Positions 36,861 through 57,384 of a DNA stretch of 64,000 nt are shown here, piece after piece. Every line of letters begins with the position of its first letter. Position 1 is the stretch's first letter. The stretch lies in assembly GCF_052324685.1 (NCBI RefSeq), contig NC_135218.1, forward strand, positions 19,962,197 through 20,026,196, read 5' to 3'. The position numbers and the translations under genes are program-made. Under the pieces are notes generated by a model, which did no database searches, was not told the DNA's origin, and saw nothing but the letters and a program-made list of their open reading frames with translations. Source of the DNA: Brachyhypopomus gauderio. Its lineage: Eukaryota; Chordata; Actinopteri; Gymnotiformes; Hypopomidae.

Positions 36861-38054
36861 ACTGCCCCGCCCACCTTCTTCAGTCCTCCAGTGGCAGCCT
36901 GCTTCCATCTTACAGGCTACATCACTTGTTTCTTTCTTTTAATCTTTAGTTTGTTGTATATTTTTGTTCTGTGGGAAGGTCTGTGTGTTTATCTTCAGGT
37001 GGCTTGTTCAAGCACTCCTTGGAGACCCCTGATAACCGAATGTTCCTGTGGGGCTTCCACACTCCCGGTGGTGGGATACAACTCCAGCTGGTTCCTTTCA
37101 GTTTAATTAGAAAAAAAATGTCCTTTGAAATATATTATAAAGATGGTGCTACAATGAGCAACTGTCGCACAAGGGTTTTGGTAGATCAGCTTGTAGTATT
37201 AAGGATGTGCCCCACCCCAAGAATGAATTCAGGAAAAGTGTGGTGCACTCACTGGGCGTGTTCTCCTGCACAGAGTCAGACTGGGACTTGTGCGGTAGTA
37301 AAGGGCCCAGACACCAGCCTGTTCCATTCCAGCCTGTCTGATCCCAAAGCCCTCTCCACTCAGCAGTTTGATCATAAGCAACATAATGCTCCTGGTAAGA
37401 ACCAGAGTTCTTAAAAGGAAGTTTCCATTTTTGCATGCTTATTCTAATGCGTTTTGTGTGTTTCATTAGTAAAAATGTATATGAAATATTACTAGTGATG
37501 CTGAAAGAATCAGATGGACTGGCATTTGGCCAATCTTACCCTATGGTCCACTCCAAAAAAAAACACTCAAAAGACACAAGTAGCTATTTGATGTTCTGTG
37601 CTAGAACCCAACTAGCCTGCACTGTTCTGTGTTCTGCACCACCTGAGGGTTCTTTGTGTTTAATCCACCTGCACCGTCACCTGGTTCCCTGTGTTCTTAC
37701 CCACCTGGTGAAGGTGACTGGTGGAGCTTCAGCTGACATCTAAGGCTCAAAGTGCTACAGAGAGACGTCTGATTTTAGTGCTCCACGATGTTTTCACCTG
37801 GATTCACCTTCCACTGTCTAAGCTCAGCCTGCACGCGTGACACGCTGAGCTCTCAGTTCACTCTCGTGTTCCTCTGCGTCCGTGTGGGAGCTCCTGCTCA
37901 TGTGGTAGTGCTCACCGTTTCCCATCATGCTTTGCACAGCTTGCACACGCTCTGTGCAGTTACACGTGTCCTGCACGGAGCCAGGGGTTGGGGGGTATGG
38001 TCTCTGCCTTGTCATGGACAGACATTTCAAAATTTGGTTTACTGATCAAAACAA
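36857..38054 (+). other. slc25a12: Probable slc25a12 3' UTR
   Basis: No coding exon is recognisable between the slc25a12 stop and the AATAAA at 38055-38060. The stretch is best read as a 3' UTR of about 1.2 kb. Open frames of about 100 codons on both strands here look like chance. Confidence 0.5.
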
Positions 38055-38127
38055 AATAAATGATGGATAATCTGATGTTTAAAAAATAATTTAAATGCAT
38101 TTCATTCTTGTATTTTATGGAAATAAA
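38055..38127 (+). terminator. slc25a12: slc25a12 polyadenylation signals
   Basis: Canonical AATAAA hexamers lie at 38055-38060 and 38122-38127 on the + strand, the second followed by T-rich DNA. Confidence 0.55.
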
Positions 38128-38155
38128 TCATACATTTTAAAGTAAGAGTGAGATG

Positions 38156-38161
38156 TTTATT
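38156..38161 (-). terminator. dync1i2: dync1i2 polyadenylation signal candidate
   Basis: AATAAA on the - strand lies about 0.85 kb past the dync1i2 stop and only about 30 bases beyond the + strand signal of slc25a12. The two convergent genes may therefore overlap at their 3' ends. An ATTAAA variant nearer the stop (38550s) is an alternative. Confidence 0.45.
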
Positions 38162-39014
38162 TCCGCTAGCAGGTTCCATTCAAGCACGGTGGGGCAGTGG
38201 ACACGTCTATGAAGTTAAATGTGTGTGTGTGGATGTGTGTGTGTGTGTGTGTGTGTCAATGCAGGTGTAAAACGTGTGTGTGCGGGCTGCAGAACACGCA
38301 TGCTGTGGACATGTAAAATGTGAAATTGCAAGAGATCCTGTTTTGAACATTCTTAATGAGACAACAGTCTGGTAGTCTATAGTAACCCTGTTCAGTCTAT
38401 ACATAAATGTAAATTGGGAGTTCACGGAATCTGTCCAAAATTAATGTACTTAAACTACTAGAAACAATAGAAGTTATTAAACAATAGAACAGTTATTAAA
38501 GTGTGATGGAAGCTTTTGTATGCATGTTCCAAGCATGTATGTATGAGGTTTTTTAATGTGTGCATGAACACCTGAGAAAGAGATTTACTGGAAACAGCTG
38601 AGGATCCAGTAGGAGCTGTTTTTAAAAATCCCAGTGTGACAGCATGTGTTATTTCTGTAAGAGCTTGTTAAGGAAAATTACTAAAACCAGTTTTTGGAAT
38701 GTACAAACCCGCCCACACTGACTGGCTTGACTCAAAAGTCTACTGAGGATCTTTCTCAAGAGATATAAATATACAGCCTGCATTTCATGCTTTATATTAA
38801 ATGCTCTCCAACCAAAAGATATTAGTTTCTAATTACACCACTTTGTATCCAACATGTTTTTCTGGTTGAGGTTACTATTGTTAAGAGCTCACATGTGGCT
38901 TCCACTGTGTGTGTGCAATAGCGTGGTGTCTGTGCTCAGGGCTCTGTGTGGTGTTAGCGCTGTGTCTGGTTGGGGTTATGAAGGTCACGAGGGGTCAGAC
39001 AGCCAGTCTCTGGT

Positions 39015-47931
<8,917 letters not shown>

Positions 47932-48039
47932 TTACTTATCATTTAAGTGCTTTCAGTTTCTATTTTAAAAACTATTCGAATTGTTATAATATCAATAGTA
48001 TACAATAAATTTAAGTGCAAATGTCCTGTTACAGCAGCG

Positions 48040-48200
48040 CCTTCTAGTGGCCGTGCTGTGTATACACTTCTCGGCCCCTTCCACACAGTCTCTAACGGAC
48101 AGGCCACCGCGCGCTCACGCGCCGGTCCGCTTCCGCGCGGTCACGCAAAGCGTTGACAATAGTCACTCGGACGTGGCAAAGGACAACATGGCCAATGAAA
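48040..48200 (-). promoter_or_regulatory. dync1i2: Probable dync1i2 promoter region
   Basis: A CpG-rich island (48090-48170: GCGCGCTCACGCGCC, CCGCGCGGTCACGC) lies about 300 bases upstream of the first coding exon, which itself opens with an acceptor (TTATCCAG) one base before the ATG. A non-coding first exon should therefore lie here; its exact borders are not decidable by eye. Confidence 0.5.
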
Positions 48201-49028
48201 CTATTTTCATACATTTGATAATACAAACAATATTAAAGTCTATAAAAACTAATCGTATTGGCTTACGATATTGTCTTAATACTCTCGTGCTCAATAATAA
48301 TCTTTAGCCTATTCATGTATCTTAACGAGAAACCACGTAAATGGTAGTTTACAGACCACGGTCATCATGATCAGTGCGCATTTAAGACCATAACAGTCAT
48401 TAATAATCATTTAGTACTGACTAAGCTCTAAATAGATAATCAATTAAATGATGACAAATTGCTGTTGCTAATCTTAGTGAAAAGTCCAAGCAGCGTGTAT
48501 TTAATAGAGGTTGAGAAACCTCGCCCGATGAATTTAACCTCCAGCAAGAATTTAAGAATTAATTTATGTCAGTGAAACATATAACCAGATAATCTAACTA
48601 CCTCAATGATTGTATGTATAAGTGCGGCAAACTGTTAGCATTTGTATTAAAGGATAAAGTCTCGCCATTAACAGCTGCTCCGTCAGCTACTCAGCCCCGT
48701 CTGCCGGGAATGTGAAGCTCCACCATCCAGACCAACCCAGTCTGTGCTTATCCTGTTTCACCGGTTTGGTATAGAACAGTGGATCAGTACAGTTATACTT
48801 ACTTGAAAGGTGCCCTTGACCTCGAGTATAGATTTGAGTTTAGAGAATTATTCTTCAGGGATCAGATCAATAACTTATTATCCTCTTTGCCTTGTTGTGA
48901 CACAGGACAGCACCCACTTCGGGATACAGCTATGGCTGCCGCTTAGTTGCCAAACATTTGAGCATATTTAACACTAGAGGTCGCCATTTTATCAACATAC
49001 CATAACAGTTATACCACTATTATTAAGA
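48200..49028. other. Intergenic DNA, nothing recognised
   Basis: AT-rich with no coding exon or repeat ends seen. A short GATAAGATAAGATAAG run begins at 49026. Confidence 0.45.
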
Positions 49029-49085
49029 TAAGATAAGATAAGATAAGATAATCCTTTATTAATCACGCGAATGAAATTTGTAATG
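49026..49085. repeat. (GATAA)n run with retroposon-tail-like flank
   Basis: Five GATAA repeats are followed by TCCTTTATTAATCACGCGAA and AATGAAATTTG, resembling the 3' tail of retroposed elements common in fish. The element itself could not be delimited. Confidence 0.45.
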
Positions 49086-49363
49086 TTACAGCAGCAGAGA
49101 GGAAGGGACAGAGAAACATGTCATGTATAAAAACAATATATAAAATACAAAAACAAAATCTATATATACAAAGGTTTACAAAATATATAATGATACTGAA
49201 AAATATAAATCTATTGAAAATAAAGACCAGAAGAAAATGTGATTCCCCTGATGTTATTTTATGTTATCTTGTGGTGGGTTATGACCAGTACTACAAAACA
49301 AGGATTCATGGAAAATAAATAGCATGTAAATAGTAAATTAATGGTGAGATATTGCACATTTGA

Positions 49364-49464
<101 letters not shown>

Positions 49465-49477
49465 ATGTGTGAATGTA

Positions 49478-50974
49478 CAAACCAGATTCCAAAAAAGTTG
49501 GGACACTAAACAAATTGTGAATAAAAACTAAATGCAATGATGTGGAGATCACAAATGTCAATATTTTATTCATAACAGAACATAGATGACAGATCAAAAG
49601 TTTAATCTGAGTAAATGTAACATTTCAAAGGAAAAATATGTTGATTAAAAATTTCAGTGTCAACAAATACCAAAAAAGTTGGGACAAGTAGCAATAAGTG
49701 GCTGGAAAAAGGAAATTGAGCATATAATGAAGAACTGAAAGACCAATTAACACTAATTAGGTCAATTGACAACATGATTGGGTATAAAAAGAGCTTCTCA
49801 GAGTGTCAGTGTCTCTCTGAAGCCAAGATGGTAAAAGGTTCACCAATTCCACCATTGGTGCACAGAAAGATAGTGCAGCAATACCAGAATGGTGTTACCC
49901 AGCATAAATAGCAAAGACTTTTAAGTTATCATCAACTGTGCATAACATCATCAAAAGATTCAGAGAATCTGGAACAATCTCTGTGCGTAAGGGTCAAGGC
50001 CGTAAAACTCTACTGGATGCTCGTGATCTCTGGGCCCTTAAACGTTACTGCATCTCAGGGCTCAGGAATACTTCCAGAAAACATTGTCAGTGAACACAAT
50101 CCACCGTGCAATCAATTGTTAGCTAAAACTCTACATTGCAAGAGGAAGCCATTTATAAGCAAGCTCCACAAGCTCAGATGTTTGTACTGGGCCAGGGGTC
50201 ATTTAAAATGGAGTGTGGCAAAATGGAAGACTGTTCTGTGGTCAGATGAGTCACGATTTGAAGTTCTTTATGAAACACTGGGAAGCCATGTCATCCGGAC
50301 CAGAGAGGAACGAGGATAACCCAAGTTATTATCAACATTCTGTTCAGAGGCCTGCATCACTGATAGTATGGGGTTGCATGAGTGCTTGTGGCATTGGCAG
50401 CTTGCATGTCTGGAAAGGCACCATTAATGCAGATAATTATGTTCAGGTTCTAGAACAACATATGCTCCCATCTAAACGTCATCTCTTACAGAGAAAATCC
50501 TGCATTTTTTTTAACAAGATAATGCCAGACCACATTCTGCAGCAATCACAACATCATGGCTACATAGGAGAAGGATCCGGGTACTGAAATGGCCAGCCTG
50601 CAGTCCAGATCTTTCACCTATAGAGAACATTTGGTGCATCATAAAGAGGAAGGTGCAACAAAGAAGACCCAAGAAAATTGAACAGTTAGAGGCCTGTATT
50701 AGACATGAATGGGAGAGTATTCCTATTTCTAAACTTGCGAAACTGTTCTCCTCTGTCCCCAGACATCTGTTGAGTGTTGTTTTTTGGGATTTGTTGATGC
50801 CATGAAATTTTGAAACAACATATTTTTCCTTTAAAATGATACATTTTCTCAGTTTAAATTTTTGATATGTGATTTGTGTTCTATTCTGAATAAAATATTA
50901 GATGTTGGCACCTCCACATCATTGCATTCAGTTTTTATTCACAATTTGTCCCAACTTTTTTGGAATCCAGTTTG
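49478..50974 (+). mobile_element. Tc1/mariner element with TA duplication and long TIRs
   Basis: The element is 1.5 kb, flanked by TA at 49476-49477 and 50975-50976. The left end CAAACCAGATTCCAAAAAAG is matched in inverted order at the right end, and similarity extends about 70 bases (through CAATGATGTGGAG). The transposase lies on the + strand from about 49825 to 50800. It opens with an ATG after GAAGCCAAG, has a helix-turn-helix-like N-terminus and a DDE core with VLWSDESRFE (near 50240), and is split between frames at about 50200-50320 by frameshifts plus stops. It is inactive itself but its ends look mobilisable. Confidence 0.92.
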
Positions 50975-50984
50975 TATGTGTGTG

Positions 50985-51434
50985 TAATACCTCATCCATT
51001 GTACATTGCAGTGAGGATGAATGCAAATGGATTTTGCAGTTTCCATGGCAACCTGTCTGTGACTTCAGATCAGGTTAAGGATACATCTGTGTGTAGATTT
51101 ACATATTCATGCTGTGCTAAAGTAGACTGAGGCCCTCTGTTACAGACACACATCAAACCTACAGCACTATACACCAGCCTCAGCTAATATTATCATCACA
51201 CTAATCAAATAAGAAATTCATATTTTATCTGTGTGCTGCTGTGCTTAACACTTTCCATGGGTGAGGAAGGAAATTCCTGTGTTGTGGTGGTAAAACTAAG
51301 CAAAACTATTGAGCTACTGGACATAGTACCACTATGCTTAGTATGCTTAGTACCACTATGCACACACACATTTGAACCTGTTTTTTCTTGTTTGTCTTTA
51401 TTAATAGGTCAAAGTTCTATACACACACTCTCTT

Positions 51435-51468
<34 letters not shown>

Positions 51469-51978
51469 TCACACTGAAAAATAGACCCCACTAGAATGGA
51501 CCACACCAGATCAGACCACACCAGAACGGATCACAACAGATCGGACCACACCAGATTGTACTAAGACTTAAATTATTCATGTGGGATAATAAAGAAATAC
51601 ATTAATTTTCTTCAATAACATGTGAGTGTTTTTCTTGGCATCTGTTAAACTAATTAAAATATCCTGAATGTCCTTCACCAGTAGAACCACCTTACAGACA
51701 GTCCACATTTTGTACAGCTGAGGGTAATCTGTGCTGCCAGCCACCTGCTCAGACAATGCAGCACGACTGTACTCCTACCTAAAACCCCATTCACAAATCC
51801 ATACAAAATATGGTTGCTTAAAATAAAATAGAAAATTAATTTTTTGCCATTTAGAACACTGAACTTTTTTCAATGTGGTCAAGCAAGGAAACAGGCACAA
51901 TAGTTTTTTAGTAGTTATTTATTTACAAGTCTTTATAACATATCCATGCACTCACACCTCATCCAACCATACACTCAT
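50985..51978. other. Intergenic DNA with short tandem repeats
   Basis: No gene was recognised. A (TC)n(AC)n run lies at 51430-51470, and a short array of ACCACACCAGA units (GGACCACACCAGATC-like) at 51485-51560. Confidence 0.45.
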
Positions 51979-54959
51979 TCACACACTCAAATCCTCGTAA
52001 ACATGGCTGCAGAATTGGCTACAAAATCCAGGGTGCGTGTTTTCACTGTAAAAGGCCACAAGTTCTCCGTGTCTCGAACGCCCAACATAGCCTGTAAGCA
52101 GCAAAATCAATCTCAGACAACACATTTCTGCTGATATTTTGTTTGCCATTACTGACCTCAAGAACAATTCTCAAAATGTATATACAAGAAACATGTGACG
52201 GTGGGGTCGCGGCGAAGAACGAGACACACAATCCTTCACAGTTTCGTCACTTTTACTTATTGCGCAAGACAGCGCACAAAGAACATATAATACGTACACA
52301 CAGCAACGTGTACACAGTAGACATTGACGAGCACAGGACACTGCGCGAGCGCACATTAAATAGACAAACCACAGTAGCCCCACGTGATCACGAGACGGTT
52401 CACAGGTGAGACTTATTAATCACACAACAAAACCCTACCCACGTATATACACTGACGCAGACAAAGCACGTGGACTACGTTGACACACGCCCAAAAGGGA
52501 GGGGCCGGGGTCCTCAACGTGACAGACACCCCCTCCAAGGGCACTACCCGTCCCGGGGTGCCAACAGGACCGAGTGCCCCGAACCCACGACGATGGGCGG
52601 ATCCGACGCGCTCAGTCCTGCGTCTGGGAGGTGACCGCCCTTGGTGAAGCGTCCGCCACGGACCGCCTAGAACACCCTCCCTGGGAAGACGGGGGAAAAG
52701 ACGGAAGACACATTAAACGGAACAGACACGAATACACACACAGGCACACTGACATACTGGCACACACACACATGAGACAGGCGCCAGGCTGCGCGCCAGG
52801 AGGAGAGCGACTAGGGGAGAGAGATCGGGTGCTGCAGGCGCTGCGGGTACTTGTCCTGCTCCAGCCTTTGCTGCATGGCCTCCGCCTGGTACAGCGCGGC
52901 TGGCTTGCGCGCCTGGTGCAGCGCGATTGGCGTTCGCGCCAGGTGCTCCGCGGCGGGCTTGCGCGCCTGGTACAGCGCGGCTGGCTTGCGCGCCTGGTAC
53001 AGCGCGGCTGGCTTGCGCGCCTGGTACAGCGCGGCTGGCTTGCGCGCCTGATGCAGCGCGGCTGGCTTGTGCGCCTGATGCAGCGCGGCTGGCTTGCGCG
53101 CCTGGTGCACCGCGGCTGGCAGACGCCCCGTGCGGGCCGTTTGGGGTTTCCCCGTCGATGTCCATGTCCTCCGTCCCCCGGCTCCACTCCATGGACTGCT
53201 CCGGGCTGCCACCCCGGGAGTAGTCCATCGCGCTCTCGCCGGAGCGATCGGAGTGTGGACGGCGCTCCGCACTCCCTTTAACGGTCCTAACCGACCTCAC
53301 CGAGGCAGGCGGACTGTCCTCCTCTTCCTCCGTATAGGAGTCCCCCTCCGTCTCACCGTAGTCTGCGGTAGGCGTGGAGCACCCCAATGGAGGGTAGTCC
53401 TCTTGCTCCTCCTCCCCGGTAGGAGCGGGACCCACGGGCGGAGGGAGGTAGTCGTCTTCCTCCGACTCCTCCGACTCCTCTTCACCGTAGTCCTCGGTAG
53501 CGGCCTCGCTCTAAGAAGGAGGGTAGTCCTCTCCCTCCCCACCGTAGTCTACGGTGGATGCGTCACACACAGACGGAGGGTAGGCTTCCTCTTCCTCTCC
53601 ACCGTAGTCTACGGTGGATGCGTCACACACAGACGGAGGGTAGGCTTCCTCTTCCTCTCCACCGTAGTCTACGGTGGAGGCGTCGCACACCGAGGGAGCG
53701 GGTTCTTCGCCCTCATCTTCCTCCTCGTCCGGCTCCTCCTCCGTGGAGTCCCCTGCCCCGAACTCGTTCTCCGGGGGGGTCTCGACCGCTCCGTAAACCC
53801 CGGAGTCCACCCTCGGCGACGAGGGAGCGCGGGACGGAGGGGAGTGTCGCTCCCTCCAAAGCCTCACCGCGCCCTGGCGGAAGAACTCCGCCAGCTCGGG
53901 GTCCCTCTCCACTAGCCCCTGGGCTGTGGACAGCTGGAGGGCGCACACTGGGTCTGTCTCCAACTCCTCGACCGTCGGCATAGCCTCGTGTCGCGGAGAG
54001 GGGTTCTCCTCAGGCTCCTCCTCCGGTGTCCTCCCCTCCCCATAGAGTTCGGCGAAGCCCACCCGTATAGGCGAGGGCTCCCGGGAAGACGAGGGGTGTC
54101 GCTCCTGCCACACCTTTACCACCGTCTGGCGGTATTCCTCCGCCAGCCAGGGAATGGCGGTCTCCCGAGCTGCGCACAGCATATAGGAGCACTCCGGGTC
54201 CTGTTGGAGCTGCTCCATAGTCGGCGTGGCTGGACTGCGTGGAGGGGAGGAAGACGTACGGTGACGCCGCTTGCTGGGGCGCTGTGCCTTCTTTGGCCGG
54301 GTTGCGTATCCTGGCATTTCTGTGTCTCTTGCGGCTCGTCAATCTGTGACGGTGGGGTCGCGGCGAAGAACGAGACACACAATCCTTCACAGTTTCGTCA
54401 CTTTTACTTATTGCGCAAGACAGCGCACAAAGAACATATAATACGTACACACAGCAACGTGTACACAGTAGACATTGACGAGCACAGGACACTGCGCGAG
54501 CGCACATTAAATAGACAAACCACAGTAGCCCCACGTGATCACGAGACGGTTCACAGGTGAGACTTATTAATCACACAACAAAACCCTACCCACGTATATA
54601 CACTGACGCAGACAAAGCACGTGGACTACGTTGACACACGCCCAAAAGGGAGGGGCCGGGGTCCTCAACGTGACAAAACATACCTGGTATGCAGTCTTTA
54701 TATGTTTCTTGGAAGTTCCGGCAGCACTCCAATTGGTACATTCTGCGAAACTCTTCTTTGAATGCAGCACTGTGATTTGTCCAAGGCACTACACCTGTAT
54801 GTTTCAAATATAAGGAATATAATTACTACAACCATTGAGAACACTCCCTTCTCTTAGGGTACAAAAACATCCTAACTGTACTGAAATATCATAATGCTTC
54901 TTATACTTACTGTCAAGCCACTGAAAATGTGCCCATACAATAAAATTTACATAAAATTT
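51979..54959 (-). CDS. Candidate split gene, unidentified, intron carries an LTR element
   Basis: Two exon-like segments fit together on the - strand. Exon A, 54794-54684, is bounded by CATACAG and GTATGT and encodes VVPWTNHSAAFKEEF...ETYKDCIP. Exon B, 52091-51979, follows GCTTACAG and encodes YVGRSRHGELVAFYS...HVYEDLSV with a stop. Phases match (the shared codon is GGC). A possible upstream exon, 54959-54911, with a strong donor GTAAGTAT also matches phase and encodes WAHFQWLD. The intron between A and B is filled almost entirely by an LTR retrotransposon. I do not recognise the protein. It could be part of a host gene, an old element, or chance; no start codon or promoter could be tied to it, although a GC-box cluster (GGGCGGGG, four copies) lies at 55575-55620. 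Confidence 0.35.
52194..54675 (-). mobile_element. Non-autonomous LTR retrotransposon, intact LTRs and TSD
   Basis: Two 331-bp direct repeats, 52194-52524 and 54345-54675, start TGTGACGG and end CGTGACA; I found no difference between them. They are flanked by the exact 5-bp duplication AAACA (52189-52193 and 54676-54680). On the - strand a purine-rich GGAGGGGG lies just upstream of the 3' LTR (about 52527-52540), giving the orientation. The 1.8-kb interior has no reverse transcriptase, integrase or protease, only a long acidic reading frame. Identical-looking LTRs imply a recent insertion, presumably driven by an autonomous relative elsewhere. Confidence 0.92.
52713..54317 (-). CDS. Unidentified LTR-element protein, one in-frame stop
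   Basis: The frame opens at ATG 54317, runs 268 codons to a TAG at 53513-53511, then stays open in the same frame to a stop at 52713 (about 265 further codons). The N-terminus is basic (RPKKAQRPSKRRHR). Two diverged copies of a module of about 75 residues follow, each with the pattern PT-x-E-x-L, DP-x-C, LAE-x2-RQ, V-x2-W-x-ERH. Three copies of a 20-residue acidic repeat (SVCDASTVDYGGEEEE core) come next, and after the stop more acidic sequence and nine-residue Ala/Arg repeats (GAQASRAVP type). No CCHC knuckle or enzymatic domain was seen. By position it would be gag-like, but this is inference. The stop may be a mutation or a readthrough signal. Confidence 0.55.
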
Positions 54960-56455
54960 CTACACAACATACATTCTCATGCTGCAACAAATTATCATTT
55001 CGCACTATTTCGCATGCAACTAATCTGATTATGTTTTCGATTATTCACAGATTACGTGTGATGCCCCTTATCTCTGCTTCCTATAGATGTGACTGTGGTT
55101 TCAGTGCATTTTGTGGCTCAACAGCTGAAGTCTGTACACCTGTCAGTATCACTCTGTTGACCCCTCTGTGCCTTAACTTAACATATAAGCTCTATGCTTT
55201 CTCTATTGCTTCAGAACAATAGGAACAGCTACACTTGGGATTTAAATGCACTTTTATGAAGTCAAGTCGAAATTTCAGTTACGTCAACTAATCGTTGCAG
55301 CCCTGATGCATTCCGATTCAAATTATCTCATTTGTGAATGCCTTATCACAGTGAGTACATTAGCTGGTAGGATTTTAACCCAATAAAACAAGCCAGATTA
55401 ATAATTTTTGATTCAGACATGACTGGGTGCGTTCCTGCTTCAAAGTCCATTTGTATATTTATACTTGCCGCCATTACAGGAGACGTAGCTGCTTCGGCGG
55501 TCTGCAAGTTCTGTTTCCTGGGAGCAAAAACAAGCGTTTCGGACGTAACATGGGCATGGCCTTTGGCTTGAGAAGAGGGCGGGGTTGGATGTGGGCGGGG
55601 TTGGATGTGGGCGGGGTTGGATGTCCAACTCCGCATTCCTACAGGCTGCAGCGAGAGGCTTCTCCTCTCGTCACGCATCTCGATCATCAAAATAGGGTCG
55701 CGCCCATCACCTATAGAGGGCGCACACTCACAAATGAGACAAATACATGCAAAGCATCAATTACGGCTCCTACACCACGTCTTTTAAGTTCACATCTCTG
55801 GCACCTTAAAGGAAATCAAGAACTCTGAGGAAGTCCAAAAGATCTAGTTCCCGTTTCCAAGACATTTCAGTTTGGCTCATGTCTGGCTGGCAGATTTCTG
55901 CAATAGACTAACAATATGAATTAATTAATTAATTAATTAATGAAGAGAAATGAATGGGACTTAACTATATATTTTATGCATAAGATTATCAAATGTATTT
56001 ATATGCATCGCTGCATATAAAAATCATTATGCATATAAATGTTTAACAATTATGAATTTAAAGGAAAAACTATGTGAGTGCGTTGTCATAAATAACCTGG
56101 TATGTAATGTGTTCATGTGCAAGGTGTTAATTAGCCTGTTATTAATTCATTAAAAATAATGTGAATGTAATCAATATATTGCACTTTCTTGTAGATATTT
56201 AATTGCTCATTCTTGTTGGTACTGTTTTGAGCTAACACATACAAATATGTATGTACACGCATCATGCCTGTGAAGAAAAGCTGGTGGGTAAACTACTGTG
56301 AGACGGTAGTGCCTGCACATGTCAGGAAGAATTATCACGCTAACAGCCGGAGACTTTTGGGGAGAGAGCCGACTCTTTTTCGCGTGGACGCCTTCACGTT
56401 GAAGCTTTCCTCAGAAGGCACCTTTTCATGCGCGTTATCACGACAGCTGAGACAT
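54830..56455. other. Mostly unannotated DNA with a GC-box cluster
   Basis: AT-rich except around 55480-55700, where four GGGCGGGGTTGGAT-type repeats and several CpGs occur. No secure coding exon was found beyond the candidate near 54911-54959. An ATTA run lies at 55920-55940. Confidence 0.4.
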
Positions 56456-56460
56456 TGGTG

Positions 56461-56463
<3 letters not shown>

Positions 56464-56492
<29 letters not shown>

Positions 56493-56680
56493 GCCTGAGT
56501 CTTGGTTCCTCTCAAGGTTTCTTCCTCATGCCCTTAGGGAGTTTTTCCTTTCCACTGTCGCCCTTGGATTGCTCACTGGGGGCTTGGACTCGGGCACTTG
56601 TAAAGCTGCTTTGTAAACAACAATTATTAGAAAAAGCGCTATATAAATAAAATTTGATTTGATTTGATTTGACATTGCTG
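56464..56680 (+). mobile_element. Retroposon tail with poly-C and (ATTTG)n
   Basis: A run of about 27 C is followed by GAGTCTTGGTTCCTCTCAAG, AGCGCTATATAAATAAAATT and then four ATTTG repeats. This conserved tail, with its short terminal tandem repeat, is very common at the 3' ends of fish SINE/LINE families. The 5' part of the element was not delimited. Confidence 0.7.
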
Positions 56681-56689
56681 TGACTTGAT

Positions 56690-57380
56690 TGCACGTTCAA
56701 CAGCAGTATTGTTTTACAACTCTCACAGTGGGAGTTCAATGTTCCTTTTAGTTTTAATATCACTATAAATTTACTATTTTAATATAACTTATGTAATTAG
56801 TATATTAATAGCACTTATGTATTTACTACAATATTTTAATATCACTGTTCTTATTTTATCACTGTCACTGGGCTATGCTCTATAGTCCATTATCAATGTT
56901 GTAAAGGTAGAGCAGTTATCTGCCTCTTCTGGACATAGAGGGATCACGCTTCACGTCTCTTACTAGGAGGAAATATGCCCGTTTGTTTCCATATCGGTCC
57001 TTCTGAGTAACAGAACCGCCTGTGTCCTCACCTCACCGGTTCATCATTACACGAGTTTTAAATTCACCGTCAAAATGGAACAAGTTAATATATTCCTGCT
57101 CCTCATCTGTGGACCTACTGGCAATTATTCTGTCTAAACCAGTTACAGCGCTCTCTATAACACTTGCTCTAAATTATGTCACATATATGAACCCTATAGA
57201 AATTCTTGGATACCTCCCAACGGCTGTATTTTACTCGTTTACATACTTAATAAGCAACTCCTTTAATGTTGTTTAGATGTTGCATATCTGATACAAATAT
57301 TGAGCAGCAGAAACATCTATACGTTCTCGTTATCTTCACGTCGAGCAAAAGTAAAATGTTCAGTGTGCAACAGACGGGAG
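56690..57380. other. Gene-free stretch, nothing recognised
   Basis: AT-rich DNA. An 84-codon open frame at 57022-57276 has no family resemblance. Confidence 0.4.
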
Positions 57381-57384
57381 TTTT

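Noticed and set aside
52574..53281. 235-codon and related + strand frames inside the LTR element
   Set aside because: Shadows of the - strand reading frame; LTR polarity, purine tract and acidic repeat structure all support the - strand.
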